Translations under genes and position numbers: made by a program
Source of the DNA: Asanoa sp. WMMD1127
GTDB taxonomy: Bacteria; Actinomycetota; Actinomycetes; Mycobacteriales; Micromonosporaceae
Reading direction: 5' to 3'
DNA: 64,000 bases
Assembly (NCBI RefSeq): GCF_029626225.1
Contig: NZ_JARUBP010000001.1
Span: 3,534,001 to 3,598,000 of the forward strand
Notes under the pieces: generated by a model
Databases searched by the model: none
Seen by the model: only the letters and a program-made list of their open reading frames with translations
Told to the model about the DNA's origin: nothing
Shown here: piece by piece, positions 9,895 to 18,186 of the stretch
How positions within the stretch are numbered: position 1 is the stretch's first letter
Layout of the letters: each line of letters opens with the position of its first letter

Positions 9895-10998
9895 GTGACA
9901 AAGCCAAGGAAGATCCGCGTCGCGGTCGTGTTCGGCGGCCGCAGCACCGAGCACGCCATTTCGGCGGTCAGCGCGGGGAGCATCCTGCGGGTGCTGGACC
10001 CCGACCAGTACGAGGTGATCCCCGTCGGGATCACCCGCGAAGGTCAGTGGGTGCTCACCGACGGTGACCCCAGCGCGCTCGCGATCGAAGGCGCGCGGCT
10101 TCCGGAGGTCACCGCGGGCACGGGCACCGCCGTCGTGCTGCCCGGCGACCCCACTTCGCGCGGGCTGATGGTGGTCGAGCCGTCCGCGGGCCTTAGCGCG
10201 CTCGGCGACGTCGACGTGGTCTTCCCGGCGCTGCACGGCGCCTACGGCGAGGACGGCACGATCCAGGGCCTGCTGGAGATGGCCGACATCCCCTATGTGG
10301 GTGCCAACGTCTTCGCCAGCGCGGCCGCGATGGACAAGGAGTTCACCAAGAAGCTGGCGGCGGCCGAGGGCATCCCGGTCGGGCCCTACGTGGTGCTGCG
10401 CAACGGGGTGTCGCTCAGCGAGGCCGACAAGTCGCGGCTCGGGTTGCCCGTTTTCGTGAAGCCGTCGCGCGCGGGCTCGTCGTACGGCATCACCAAGGTC
10501 TCCGACTGGGCCGACCTCGACGCGGCCGTCGCCACCGCCCGCCAGATCGACCCGAAGGTGTTGGTCGAGGCGGCGATCGTGGGCCGCGAGGTCGAGTGCG
10601 GCGTGCTCGAGGCCGAGGCCGGCGGCGGCGCCGAGGCGTCCCTGCTGGCCGAGATCCGAGTGACCGGCGAGGGCCACGAGTTCTACGACTTCGAGGCGAA
10701 ATACCTCGGGGACGAGTGTGAGTACGACATCCCGGCGCGGCTGCCCGAGTCGGTGACGCAGGCGGTGCGCGACTACGCGGTGCGCACCTTCAACGCGATC
10801 GACTGCGCCGGCCTGGCCCGGGTCGACTTCTTCGTCACCGACGACGACGAGATCCTGCTCAACGAGATCAACACGATGCCGGGCTTCACCGCTACATCGA
10901 TGTTCCCGCGCATGTGGGCCGCGAGCGGGCTGGAATACCCGAAGCTGGTCGACCGCCTGATCCGCACGGCGCTGCGCCGGGGCAGCGGCCTGCACTGA
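9895..10998 (+). CDS. ddl: D-alanine--D-alanine ligase
   Basis: Ddl joins two D-alanines with ATP for peptidoglycan precursor synthesis. The ATP-grasp signatures are clear: [13 protein letters not shown] at the N-terminus, [15 protein letters not shown] in the middle, and the metal-binding [12 protein letters not shown] near the end. The 367-aa length is typical. The start is GTG at 9895. A TAGGGT hexamer at 9882-9887 leaves only 7 nt to the start, so the mRNA is probably leaderless. It is followed by a 19-bp inverted repeat shared with the convergent HIT gene. Confidence 0.96.
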   Translation: MTKPRKIRVAVVFGGRSTEHAISAVSAGSILRVLDPDQYEVIPVGITREGQWVLTDGDPSALAIEGARLPEVTAGTGTAVVLPGDPTSRGLMVVEPSAGLSALGDVDVVFPALHGAYGEDGTIQGLLEMADIPYVGANVFASAAAMDKEFTKKLAAAEGIPVGPYVVLRNGVSLSEADKSRLGLPVFVKPSRAGSSYGITKVSDWADLDAAVATARQIDPKVLVEAAIVGREVECGVLEAEAGGGAEASLLAEIRVTGEGHEFYDFEAKYLGDECEYDIPARLPESVTQAVRDYAVRTFNAIDCAGLARVDFFVTDDDEILLNEINTMPGFTATSMFPRMWAASGLEYPKLVDRLIRTALRRGSGLH

Positions 10999-11005
10999 GT
11001 GCCTA

Positions 11006-11097
11006 AGGCCTATCCGGTGGATCATGCCGGCGCCCCGGCGGGCCCGGACGCCGCCTGGACCTCGCCGGAGCACCACCCTGATCCACCGGATAGGCCT
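11006..11097. repeat. 19-bp perfect inverted repeat between convergent ddl and HIT genes
   Basis: The left arm 11006-11024 (aggcctatccggtggatca) and the right arm 11079-11097 are exact reverse complements, separated by 54 GC-rich bases that can themselves fold. The right arm runs into the stop codon of the HIT gene (11096-11098), and the left arm begins 8 nt after the ddl stop. It probably works as a bidirectional terminator or processing structure. There is no T-tract, and the long exact arms are unusual for that role. Confidence 0.75.
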
Positions 11098-11539
11098 AGA
11101 CGCCGGTGAAGTAGGGCCGGAGGCGCTCGGCCAGCGCGGCCACCTCGGTGTCGCCGCCGCGTGGCGCCTCCGCCCAACCAGCGCTGTCGTGCCACGCGAT
11201 GCTCTCGGGCGTGCCGCGGTAGCGCGGGTAGACGTGCTGGTGGAAATGCGGCACCGCGGTGCCGATGATCGCGGAGAAGACGTGCTCGGGGTCGACCTCG
11301 GCCCGCAGGCCGATCGCGGCCCGGCGCACCGTGCTGCCGACGGCGGCAGCCTCCACATCGGTCAGATCGTCGATGTGCGGCGCGTGCCGCAAGGGCTCGA
11401 CGAACAGATGCCCGAGCAACACGGGCGCGTCGCGTGGCGGCAGGTGGCTGACCACCACGAGATCGTCCCGCCAGATCTCGTGAGCACTGTGCAAGGGCCC
11501 GGTTCCGCGATGCTTGGCACAGATCAGGCACTCGTCCAT
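11096..11539 (-). CDS. HIT-family protein
   Basis: Histidine-triad proteins hydrolyse or transfer nucleoside phosphates (AMP-lysine, Ap4A and related substrates). The triad is seen as PHFHQHVYP in the second half, and the N-terminus (MDECLICAKH) has the CxxC often seen in this group. The product is 147 aa. The ATG at 11539 is 8 nt downstream of a TATGCT hexamer (11548-11553), which suggests a leaderless transcript. The exact substrate is not predictable. Confidence 0.88.
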   Translation of the reverse strand: MDECLICAKHRGTGPLHSAHEIWRDDLVVVSHLPPRDAPVLLGHLFVEPLRHAPHIDDLTDVEAAAVGSTVRRAAIGLRAEVDPEHVFSAIIGTAVPHFHQHVYPRYRGTPESIAWHDSAGWAEAPRGGDTEVAALAERLRPYFTGV

Positions 11540-12319
11540 GCCCCGGGAGCATAGGCCGCGGGGCTTGATCAGGCACGATGAGCGACGGCGGCCCGGCACT
11601 CGCTCGGCCGGGTGGTCGTGCGATCGCCGAGGGGCGGTGACGCTGCGGACCGCGTTGACCGGCCACGTCAGCGTCGGCTGCCCGCATCGCATCGTCTTCC
11701 GCGACTTCGCCGGCTCGCGCCTGCGCCTGCCCCGGCGGCCCGACTCGCCGAGGCCTCCGTCGTGGAGCGCCGGCAGCGCGCGTTGGTGTGCCCGTCAACG
11801 TCGGCGGCGGCTTCGGCATTGACTACACCGGCGGGTTAGGAACGGTCCGGGTAGTGGCCGCGGCTGGGTTGTCGAGGACCTCGCCGGATCTGGGTCGCGG
11901 CGCACTTGAGATCAGGTGCACCACGTCGGGGGCCAGGACCGACATTCGCTCGATCAACTGCGTCTGATCGAGAAACGTGGCGGCGTGCCGACCAGGCCCA
12001 GTGCACACGATCATGCGCACATCCGTCCACCAACCCGATCAGGCACACATGATCGCGAGCACGGCCGCGGAGACCGGCCCGCATTTCATTGGCGCGGTGT
12101 GTTGGGGGCGCGGTGTGTTGGCCGCCTGGTGCGTTGGCGGCGCGGTGCGGTGGCCGCGCACCTGCGGTTGGTTGCGCGCGTTCGTTGGCTGAACGGGTGG
12201 GGTGGCCGCGCAAAAGTGCGGTGCTGCACGGTGTCGGATCCGCGGCCTCCGCCGGGCGGACCGACGCGGTCGGTCGTCGAGCGCTGGCGCGGACCTGATG
12301 GCGGGTTGACGGTGCCGGG
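11540..12319. other. Gene-poor stretch between the HIT gene and the recG 3' side
   Basis: About 780 bases without a confident gene. Both strands have short open frames of unconvincing composition. On the plus strand two frame-shifted stretches (about 11638-11790 and 11788-11967) read as ordinary-looking peptide, and on the minus strand a 65-codon frame (11823-12020) has natural-looking composition. None matches a family I recognise, so a decayed gene is possible but unproven. From about 12100 to 12200 the sequence is GT/GC low-complexity, with several near-repeats of ggcgcggtg. Confidence 0.4.
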
Positions 12320-12394
12320 CGGCGGAGCTGGCGAGCGACGCGTCAGCGAGCGGTCCCCGGCGGGAGCGACGGTCGCGCCCACGGCGGACCCGGG
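12320..12394. repeat. Dispersed 75-bp intergenic repeat, copy A
   Basis: This copy matches the copy at 55811-55885 with about 6 mismatches in 75 bases by eye. It includes an identical run of over 20 bases around the palindromic core gacgcgtc and a second identical block gcgggagcgacggtcg. It lies just beyond the recG stop. A third, partial copy lies at 60840-60912. Confidence 0.8.
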
Positions 12395-12411
12395 CCCGCC
12401 CCCTCCGCTCC

Positions 12412-14592
12412 TCAGCCCTTCTCGAGATATTCGGCGCGCTCTTCGTCGACCAGCTGGCCGATCGACTGGGCCAGCAGCGGAAACCCGGTCAGGTCCGGAT
12501 CCTCGGCGACCAGGTCGATAGCCTCCTGGCGGGCTTCGCCGATCAGTTTCTCGTCCTTCAGCAGCGACAGCAGGCGCAGGTGGGAGCGGCGGCCCGATTG
12601 GGTGGCGCCGAGTACGTCGCCCTCGCGGCGTTGTTCCAGGTCGAGCTCCGCGAGTTTGAAGCCGTCGGTCGTGGAGGCTACGGCGTCGAGGCGTTCGCGG
12701 GCCGTGGAGCCTTCCGCCGCCTCGCTGACCAGGAGGCACAGGCCGGCGGCCGAGCCGCGGCCCACGCGGCCGCGTAGCTGGTGCAGTTGGGAGACGCCGA
12801 AGCGGTCCGCGTCCAGCACGATCATGACCGTGGCGTTGGGTACGTCGACGCCGACCTCGACGACCGTCGTGGCCACCAGCACGTCGAGGTCGCCGGCCGC
12901 GAACGTGCGCATGACCGTGTCCTTCTCGTCGGCCGGCAGGCGGCCGTGCAGCACGCCGATGCGCAGGCCGTGCAGCGGGCCCTCGGCCAGCAGGGGCGCC
13001 ACCTCGGTGACGGCCAGCGGGGGGCGGCGGGCCGTGCCGTCGTCGTCGGGGGGCGGCTCGTCGGTGTCGGCCGCGTTGCCGTCGCCGATGCGGGGACAGA
13101 CCACATAGGCCTGGTGGCCCGCCGCGACCTCCTCGCGCAGGCGGCGCCAGGCGCGTTCGAGGTAGGCCGGTTTCTCGGCGGCGGGCACCACGTGGGAGGC
13201 GATCGGCGAGCGGCCCCCGGGCAGTTGCGACAGCGTCGACACCTCGAGGTCGCCGTAGACGGTCATGGCGACCGTGCGAGGGATCGGCGTCGCGGTCATC
13301 ACCAGTGTGTGGGGCGGTTGGTCGGCCTTGGCCCGCAGGGCGTCGCGCTGCTCGACGCCGAAGCGGTGCTGTTCGTCGACGACCACCAGGCCGAGGTCGT
13401 TGAACTCGACGCCCTCGTAGAGCAGCGCGTGGGTGCCGATCACGATGCCCGCGCCGCCGGAGGCCACCTCGGCCGCGGCCGCGCGCCGGGCGGCCGCGCC
13501 GAGCGAGCCGGTGACCAGGGCGACGCGCGTGCCGGCCGGGTCGCCGTCGAGCTCGCCGGCCCGGCCGAGCGGGCCCAGCAGCTCGGAGATGCCCCGGTAG
13601 TGCTGCGCGGCGAGCACCTCGGTCGGCGCCAGCAGCGCGGCTTGGCCCCCCGCGTCGACCACCTGGAGCATGGCCCGCAGCGCGCACACCGTCTTGCCGG
13701 AGCCGACCTCGCCCTGGAGCAGGCGGTGCATCGGGTGGGCGGTCGCGAGGTCGGCGGCGATCTCGACGCCGACGTGGCGCTGGCCCTCGGTCAGCTCGTA
13801 GGGCAGGCGGGTGTCGAAGATGGACAGCAGCCCGTCGGCGGCCGGCGGGCGGGGCCGGGCCGGCAGCGCGGTGGCGCGCAGCTTGCGCTGCACCAGCGTC
13901 AGCTGCACCGCGAACGCCTCGTCCCATTTGAGGCGCCGGCGGGCCTTCGCCAGGTCTTCACGGGAACCGGGGCGGTGGATCTCGCGCAGGGCGGCGTCGA
14001 GCGGGAGCAGGTTGCGGGTCGCCCGGACCGCCGCCGGCAGCGGGTCGTCGACGGGGGCGAGGGTGTCGAGGACGACGCGTACGCAGCGGGCGATCGTCCA
14101 GGTCGGCACCGCGCCCGCCGCCGGGTAGACCGGGATCAGCGCGCCGGCGAACTCCTCGATCTCCTCGGACGCCTCGCCCTCGTCGCCGAGCAGCACGTAG
14201 TCGGGGCCGTTGAGCTGCCGCTTGCCGCGGAACTCGGTCACCTTGCCCGCGAACAGCCCCCACCGGCCCGGCCGCAGGTCGCGTTCGCGCCAGGCCTGGT
14301 TGAAGAACGTCAGCGTGAGTACGCCGCCCGTGCCGTCCTCGACCAGCACCTCGAGCAGCTTGCCGCTGCGCTGCCGCATCGGCCGGGTGGTGGCCCGGCG
14401 CACCTGGCCGAGCACGGTGACGTCTTCGCCGACCGACAGCGTGCGGATGTCGGTGTGCTCGCCCCGCTCGTCGTAGCGGCGGGGGAAGTGATAGACCAGA
14501 TCGCCGACCGTACGCAGGTCGAGGTGCTTGTCGAGGGCCTTGGCGGTCTTGTCGCCGAGCACCTTCTTGAGTGGTTCGTCCAGTGTGGTCAT
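12412..14592 (-). CDS. recG: ATP-dependent DNA helicase RecG
   Basis: RecG remodels stalled replication forks and Holliday junctions. The 726-aa protein has the N-terminal wedge/OB domain (VGDLVYHFPRRYDERGEHT), then an SF2 helicase core: Walker A LQGEVGSGKT near residue 297, DEQHRFG near 405, the VMTATPIPRT motif and the C-terminal Q-x-x-G-R-x-G-R motif in LHQLRGRVGRG. The ATG at 14592 overlaps the stop of the DAK2 gene by 4 nt. Longer in-frame N-termini are Arg/Pro-rich and look like out-of-frame DAK2 sequence. Confidence 0.97.
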   Translation of the reverse strand: MTTLDEPLKKVLGDKTAKALDKHLDLRTVGDLVYHFPRRYDERGEHTDIRTLSVGEDVTVLGQVRRATTRPMRQRSGKLLEVLVEDGTGGVLTLTFFNQAWRERDLRPGRWGLFAGKVTEFRGKRQLNGPDYVLLGDEGEASEEIEEFAGALIPVYPAAGAVPTWTIARCVRVVLDTLAPVDDPLPAAVRATRNLLPLDAALREIHRPGSREDLAKARRRLKWDEAFAVQLTLVQRKLRATALPARPRPPAADGLLSIFDTRLPYELTEGQRHVGVEIAADLATAHPMHRLLQGEVGSGKTVCALRAMLQVVDAGGQAALLAPTEVLAAQHYRGISELLGPLGRAGELDGDPAGTRVALVTGSLGAAARRAAAAEVASGGAGIVIGTHALLYEGVEFNDLGLVVVDEQHRFGVEQRDALRAKADQPPHTLVMTATPIPRTVAMTVYGDLEVSTLSQLPGGRSPIASHVVPAAEKPAYLERAWRRLREEVAAGHQAYVVCPRIGDGNAADTDEPPPDDDGTARRPPLAVTEVAPLLAEGPLHGLRIGVLHGRLPADEKDTVMRTFAAGDLDVLVATTVVEVGVDVPNATVMIVLDADRFGVSQLHQLRGRVGRGSAAGLCLLVSEAAEGSTARERLDAVASTTDGFKLAELDLEQRREGDVLGATQSGRRSHLRLLSLLKDEKLIGEARQEAIDLVAEDPDLTGFPLLAQSIGQLVDEERAEYLEKG

Positions 14593-16265
14593 TCGACACC
14601 GACCAGGAGCGGGTAGTGCGGGTGGCCACCGGCGTAGGTGTGCACCTCGACGAACGGCCAGCGCGCGGCGACGTGGGCGCGCAGCGCGTCGGTCAGGCCC
14701 GGCGGCGCGTCTTCGCCGGTGAGCAGCGTGACCAGCTCGCCGCCACCGCCGAGCAGCCGGTCGAGCAGGTCGCGGCAGGTGGCGGTGAGGTCGGCGCCGA
14801 TCAGGTGGACCTCGCCCTCCACGAGCGCCAGCACGTCGCCGCGGCGGCACGGGCCGGCGACGGTCAGGGCGTCGCGGCTGGCGTAGCAGACCTCCGCGTA
14901 GCGGCAGGCGCCGGCCGCCTCCGCCATCGCGATGACGTCGTCGTCGAACGCGCGGGCCGGGTCGCGCACGGCCAGGGCCGCCAGCGCCTGCACCGGCGAG
15001 CGGGTCGGCACCACCCGCACCGCGGCGGTCGCCTCCCGGGCCGCCGCGGTCGCGACGATCTGGGTGTTGGGGTCGTTGGGGAGCACCACCACGTGGGCCG
15101 CGCCGGTCGCGGTGACCGCCGCGAGCAGCTCGCCGGTGGACGGGTTGGCGGCGACCACGGCCGCGCCCTCGGCGGCGAACAGGTCGGCGATGCCCTCACC
15201 GGCCGCGACGACCACGACGGCGCGGTCGGGCCCGTCGGCGGCGAGCTGGTCGTCGAAGCGGGTGACGGCGATGCGGTGCGGCCGACCGGCCTCGACGCCG
15301 GCCTCGAGGGCGGCGCCGACGTCGTTGACGTGCACGTGGACGTTCCAGGTGGAGTCGTCGCCCTCGCCCGTGCCGACGACCACCAGCGAGTCGCCGAGCT
15401 CGGCCAGCCGGGCGCGCAGCTTCTCGACCGCGGGCTCGGCCGCGTCGAGCAGGAACTGCACCTCGTAGTCGAAGTCGGTCGAGCCGCTCTCGCGGGCCGC
15501 GACCAGCGGGCGCGTGGCGCGCTGCCGGAACGGGGTCGGGCGAGGCTCGGCGGGCAGGTCGCCGGTGACCACCTCGACCAGGGCATCGAGCAGCACGCAG
15601 AGGCCGCGGCCGCCGGCGTCGACCACACCGGCCCGGGCCAGCGCCGGCAACTGCTCCGGCGTGCGCGCCAACGCCTCCGCCGCCGCCCCGGCGGCGGCCT
15701 TCGCCACCTCACCCAGCGACGCCGAGCCGCCGGCGGCGCCAGTGCCCGAGGGCGCCGCAGGACCGGCGGCGCTCGACGGGGGTCGGCTCTGGTCGGCGCG
15801 TGCGGACGCCCGGTCGCACGCCTCTTCGGCGGCGGTGGCGGCGGCCGCGGCGACCGTGAGGACCGTGCCCTCGACCGGGTTGGCGACCGCGCCGTAGGCG
15901 GCTTCCGCGCCGGCGCGCAGGCCACGCGCCAGGCCCGGGCCGTCGACCGAGGGCAGGGCCGAGGTGGCATCGGCCAGCCCGCGCAGGATCTGAGAGATGA
16001 TCACGCCGGAGTTGCCGCGGGCGCCGAGCAGGGCGCCGCGCGCCATCAGCCGCAGCACCGGGGTGGCATCGCCGTCGGCGGCGGTCGTGTCGAAGGTCAG
16101 CGCCTCGTTGGCCGAGGTCAGCGTGAGCACGAGGTTGGTGCCGGTGTCACCGTCGGGCACCGGGTAGACGTTGAGCTCGTCGATCTCGCCCTGGTGGCGG
16201 CGCAGCGCCGCCAAGGCGCCCGCGCACCAGCGGCGCAGCGCCGGGGCGTCGAGGCTCTCCAACAC
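14589..16265 (-). CDS. DAK2/FakA-like kinase domain protein
   Basis: The N-terminal DAK2 (DhaL-type) domain binds Mg-ATP: NVYPVPDGDTGTNLVLT and GNSGVIISQILRG are clear. A central Ala-rich linker leads to a middle domain and a C-terminal DegV-like region. In Firmicutes the homologous FakA phosphorylates fatty acids bound to FakB. The actinobacterial role is less certain, and no FakB (DegV) gene is visible here. I chose GTG 16265 because TAGGCT at 16273-16278 lies 7 nt upstream (leaderless pattern); a TTG 10 codons earlier is less likely. The product is 558 aa. The DAK2–recG pair facing away from rpmB is a conserved bacterial arrangement. Confidence 0.88.
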   Translation of the reverse strand: MLESLDAPALRRWCAGALAALRRHQGEIDELNVYPVPDGDTGTNLVLTLTSANEALTFDTTAADGDATPVLRLMARGALLGARGNSGVIISQILRGLADATSALPSVDGPGLARGLRAGAEAAYGAVANPVEGTVLTVAAAAATAAEEACDRASARADQSRPPSSAAGPAAPSGTGAAGGSASLGEVAKAAAGAAAEALARTPEQLPALARAGVVDAGGRGLCVLLDALVEVVTGDLPAEPRPTPFRQRATRPLVAARESGSTDFDYEVQFLLDAAEPAVEKLRARLAELGDSLVVVGTGEGDDSTWNVHVHVNDVGAALEAGVEAGRPHRIAVTRFDDQLAADGPDRAVVVVAAGEGIADLFAAEGAAVVAANPSTGELLAAVTATGAAHVVVLPNDPNTQIVATAAAREATAAVRVVPTRSPVQALAALAVRDPARAFDDDVIAMAEAAGACRYAEVCYASRDALTVAGPCRRGDVLALVEGEVHLIGADLTATCRDLLDRLLGGGGELVTLLTGEDAPPGLTDALRAHVAARWPFVEVHTYAGGHPHYPLLVGVE

Positions 16266-16325
16266 GTGTCCGAGCCTATCGGTTGGGGCCGACAACTCCG
16301 TCGATCCCGACCGGCGCCGACGCTC

Positions 16326-17255
16326 CTACTCGGTCGCGATCAGCCGCAGCCCCTGCTTGTAGTCGACCACCGCCGGCGTCCAGCCGAGCTCCCGGCGGGC
16401 CTTGTCGTTGGAGACCCGCATCGACGTCGTCATCGACAGGTGGCCGTACGGCGCGGCCATCTTCAGCACCGGCCCCGGCACCCGCATCGGCCGCTTCGCG
16501 TCGATCAGGCTGGCCATCTCGTCGAGGAAGTCGCCCCAGGTCACCGGGACGCCGTCGACGATGTTGTACGCGCTCCCCGCCGGCCCCTTCTCCAACGCCG
16601 CCACCGTGGCCGCCGCCGCGTCGTCGAGGTGGATCAGGCTCAGCTCGCCACCGCCACCCTTGATCACCGGGAAGCGATGCTTGCGTACCGCGTCGATCAT
16701 CCGTTTTGTCCCCGGATCGCTCCCGTAGAACAATCCGTAACGCAGCGCCACGCCCTCCAGCCCGGCCGTCTCGGACGCCAGCGCCTCGGTCTCGCGCAGC
16801 GCGTCCATGATCGGCTCGAGCGGGCCCTCGGCGGGCAGGGCGAAGGGCGCGTCCTCGGTCAGCGGCCGGTCGCCGTGATCGCCGTAGCCGTACCCGTAGA
16901 TGATCGACTGGGTCAGGAAGCGCTTCGCGCCGACGGCCTGGGCGGCCGCGACCAGATTGGCCGTTCCGGTGGTACGCAGCTCGTTGGTCCGGTCCATGTC
17001 GCTGAACCGCAGCGGGGGCCTGGTCAGCGCGGTGCACTCGTTGATCACGGCGTCCGCCTGCAGCCCGGACACGGCCTTGAGCAGGCCCTCGCGGTCCAGC
17101 ACGTCGGCGACCAGCGGTTTCGCCCCGAACGCCTCGAGCCGCCGGGCGTTCGTCAACAGCCGCGTGATGCCGATGACCTCGTGGTGGTAGGCGACCAACC
17201 GCTGTATCAGCGGCGTCCCGATGGCGCCCGTGGCGCCGGCCAGCAGTACCCTCAT
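16326..17255 (-). CDS. NAD-dependent epimerase/dehydratase family protein
   Basis: This is an extended/atypical short-chain dehydrogenase. The N-terminal MRVLLAGATGAIGTPL has the GxxGxxG nucleotide-binding loop. IIYGYGYGD holds the active-site region, with Tyr in the usual zone, followed by LRYGLFYG and the substrate-side segment INAxR-like. The length is 309 aa. GGAGGACGCC precedes the ATG. The substrate is unknown. It follows rpmB divergently, and the gap to the DAK2 start downstream is 60 nt. Confidence 0.85.
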   Translation of the reverse strand: MRVLLAGATGAIGTPLIQRLVAYHHEVIGITRLLTNARRLEAFGAKPLVADVLDREGLLKAVSGLQADAVINECTALTRPPLRFSDMDRTNELRTTGTANLVAAAQAVGAKRFLTQSIIYGYGYGDHGDRPLTEDAPFALPAEGPLEPIMDALRETEALASETAGLEGVALRYGLFYGSDPGTKRMIDAVRKHRFPVIKGGGGELSLIHLDDAAAATVAALEKGPAGSAYNIVDGVPVTWGDFLDEMASLIDAKRPMRVPGPVLKMAAPYGHLSMTTSMRVSNDKARRELGWTPAVVDYKQGLRLIATE

Positions 17256-17333
17256 GGCGTCCTCCTCGCCCTCCAGTCAACCGTGCCGCGCGGTGTGGCG
17301 GGAGGCGATTCGGCGGCTGCGTGCGCAGTCAGG

Positions 17334-17376
17334 TATTCTCGACAGGTTGCCTGGTCGGCGCGACCCACCGGCAACC
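17334..17376 (+). promoter_or_regulatory. rpmB promoter -10 and leader hairpin
   Basis: TATTCT at 17334-17339 is a good -10 hexamer. Just downstream, ggttgcc (17345-17351) pairs with ggcaacc (17370-17376), with an inner ggtcg/cgacc stem, giving a structured leader ahead of the AGGAGT ribosome site of rpmB. A clear -35 is not seen. A role as an r-protein leader is inference. Confidence 0.45.
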
Positions 17377-17405
17377 CCCAAGGCAATCAATCCCAGGAGT
17401 AACCC

Positions 17406-17597
17406 GTGGCTAGCGTGTGCGACGTCTGTGGCAAGGGGCCGGGCTTCGGCCACAACGTTTCCCACTCGCACCGGCGGACCAACCGCCGCTGGAACCCCAA
17501 CATCCAGACGGTGCGCACCCCGGCCGGTGGTGGCAACACCCGCAAGATGCAGGTCTGCACCTCGTGCATCAAGGCGGGCAAGGTCACTCGCGCCTGA
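17406..17597 (+). CDS. rpmB: 50S ribosomal protein L28
   Basis: Bacterial L28 is a component of the large subunit. The 63-aa product begins [20 protein letters not shown] and has a second CTSC pair near the C-terminus. It is thus the zinc-binding (C+) form, as opposed to the cysteine-free paralogues made under zinc limitation. GTG follows AGGAGTAACCC. A strong hairpin terminator lies just downstream. Confidence 0.98.
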   Translation: MASVCDVCGKGPGFGHNVSHSHRRTNRRWNPNIQTVRTPAGGGNTRKMQVCTSCIKAGKVTRA

Positions 17598-17616
17598 GGC
17601 GCGACCCATACGAATC

Positions 17617-17646
17617 AGCCGCCGGGCCCGCGAGGGCCCGGCGGCT
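17617..17646 (+). terminator. Hairpin terminator after rpmB
   Basis: gccgccgggccc (17618-17629) and its exact complement (17634-17645) form a 12-bp GC stem, extended by an A-T pair, with a gcga loop, 20 nt after the rpmB stop. The convergent acetyltransferase gene ends at 17656, so it may serve both strands. Confidence 0.75.
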
Positions 17647-17655
17647 TGTCGTGTC

Positions 17656-18117
17656 TCACAGCGTACGGCCGAACGAGCGCACCCCCGGCGCGTCCTTGTA
17701 GTAGCCGAAGTCGGTGATCCGCTCGTAGCCGTTGGCCACGTAGAACGCGATCGCCTCGGGCTGCTTGTCGCCGGTCTCCAGGATCACCCGCTTGCGGCCG
17801 GCCGCCCGGGCGGAGTCCTCGATCGCCCGCAGCACGGCCCGCGCGACGCCCTTGCGCCGCCCGGCCGGCGCCGTGTACATCCGCTTGAGCTCGGCGTCGT
17901 CGTCTCCGTGGCTGCGCCAACCCGCGCAGCCGACCGGCGCGCCGTCGAGAAACGCCACGAGAAAGGCGCCGTGCGGCGGGTCGAACTCGTGCGCGTCGAT
18001 CGGGGTGTCGTCGCCCGAGCTGTTGTAGCGCGCCCCCAGATCCACCAGCAGGTCGGTGACCAGCGCGATCGACTCGGGCGCGGTGAACGGCAGCTGCCGG
18101 ATTTCCAGATGTTCCAC
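17656..18117 (-). CDS. GNAT-family N-acetyltransferase
   Basis: This 153-aa single-domain acetyl-CoA-dependent acetyltransferase has its CoA-binding motif A seen as RRKGVARAVLRAIEDSA (Q/RxxGxG/A), followed by the ETGDKQPEAIAFYVANGYERI strand-helix typical of the fold. The substrate is unknown. The GTG start has TACCGT (18125-18130) 7 nt upstream, so it is probably leaderless. That hexamer directly abuts the terminator hairpin of the upstream sigma-factor operon. Confidence 0.88.
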   Translation of the reverse strand: MEHLEIRQLPFTAPESIALVTDLLVDLGARYNSSGDDTPIDAHEFDPPHGAFLVAFLDGAPVGCAGWRSHGDDDAELKRMYTAPAGRRKGVARAVLRAIEDSARAAGRKRVILETGDKQPEAIAFYVANGYERITDFGYYKDAPGVRSFGRTL

Positions 18118-18130
18118 GGATAGGACGGTA

Positions 18131-18163
18131 CGGCGGCGGCCGGTCGGAGACCGGCCGCCGCCG
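18131..18163 (-). terminator. Hairpin terminator of the sigma factor/CU044_5270-like operon
   Basis: A 15-bp perfect GC stem (18131-18145 with 18149-18163) with a 3-nt loop lies 23 nt beyond the stop at 18187, on the minus strand. There is no T-tract, as is common in GC-rich actinobacteria. Confidence 0.75.
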
Positions 18164-18186
18164 CTGTCGCGACGGTCACAGCGGGG

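Noticed and set aside
8692-11358. A long minus-strand open frame spanning the PLP-enzyme, DUF4177-like and ddl genes
   Set aside because: It crosses several well-supported genes in other frames, has shadow composition and shows no family motif.
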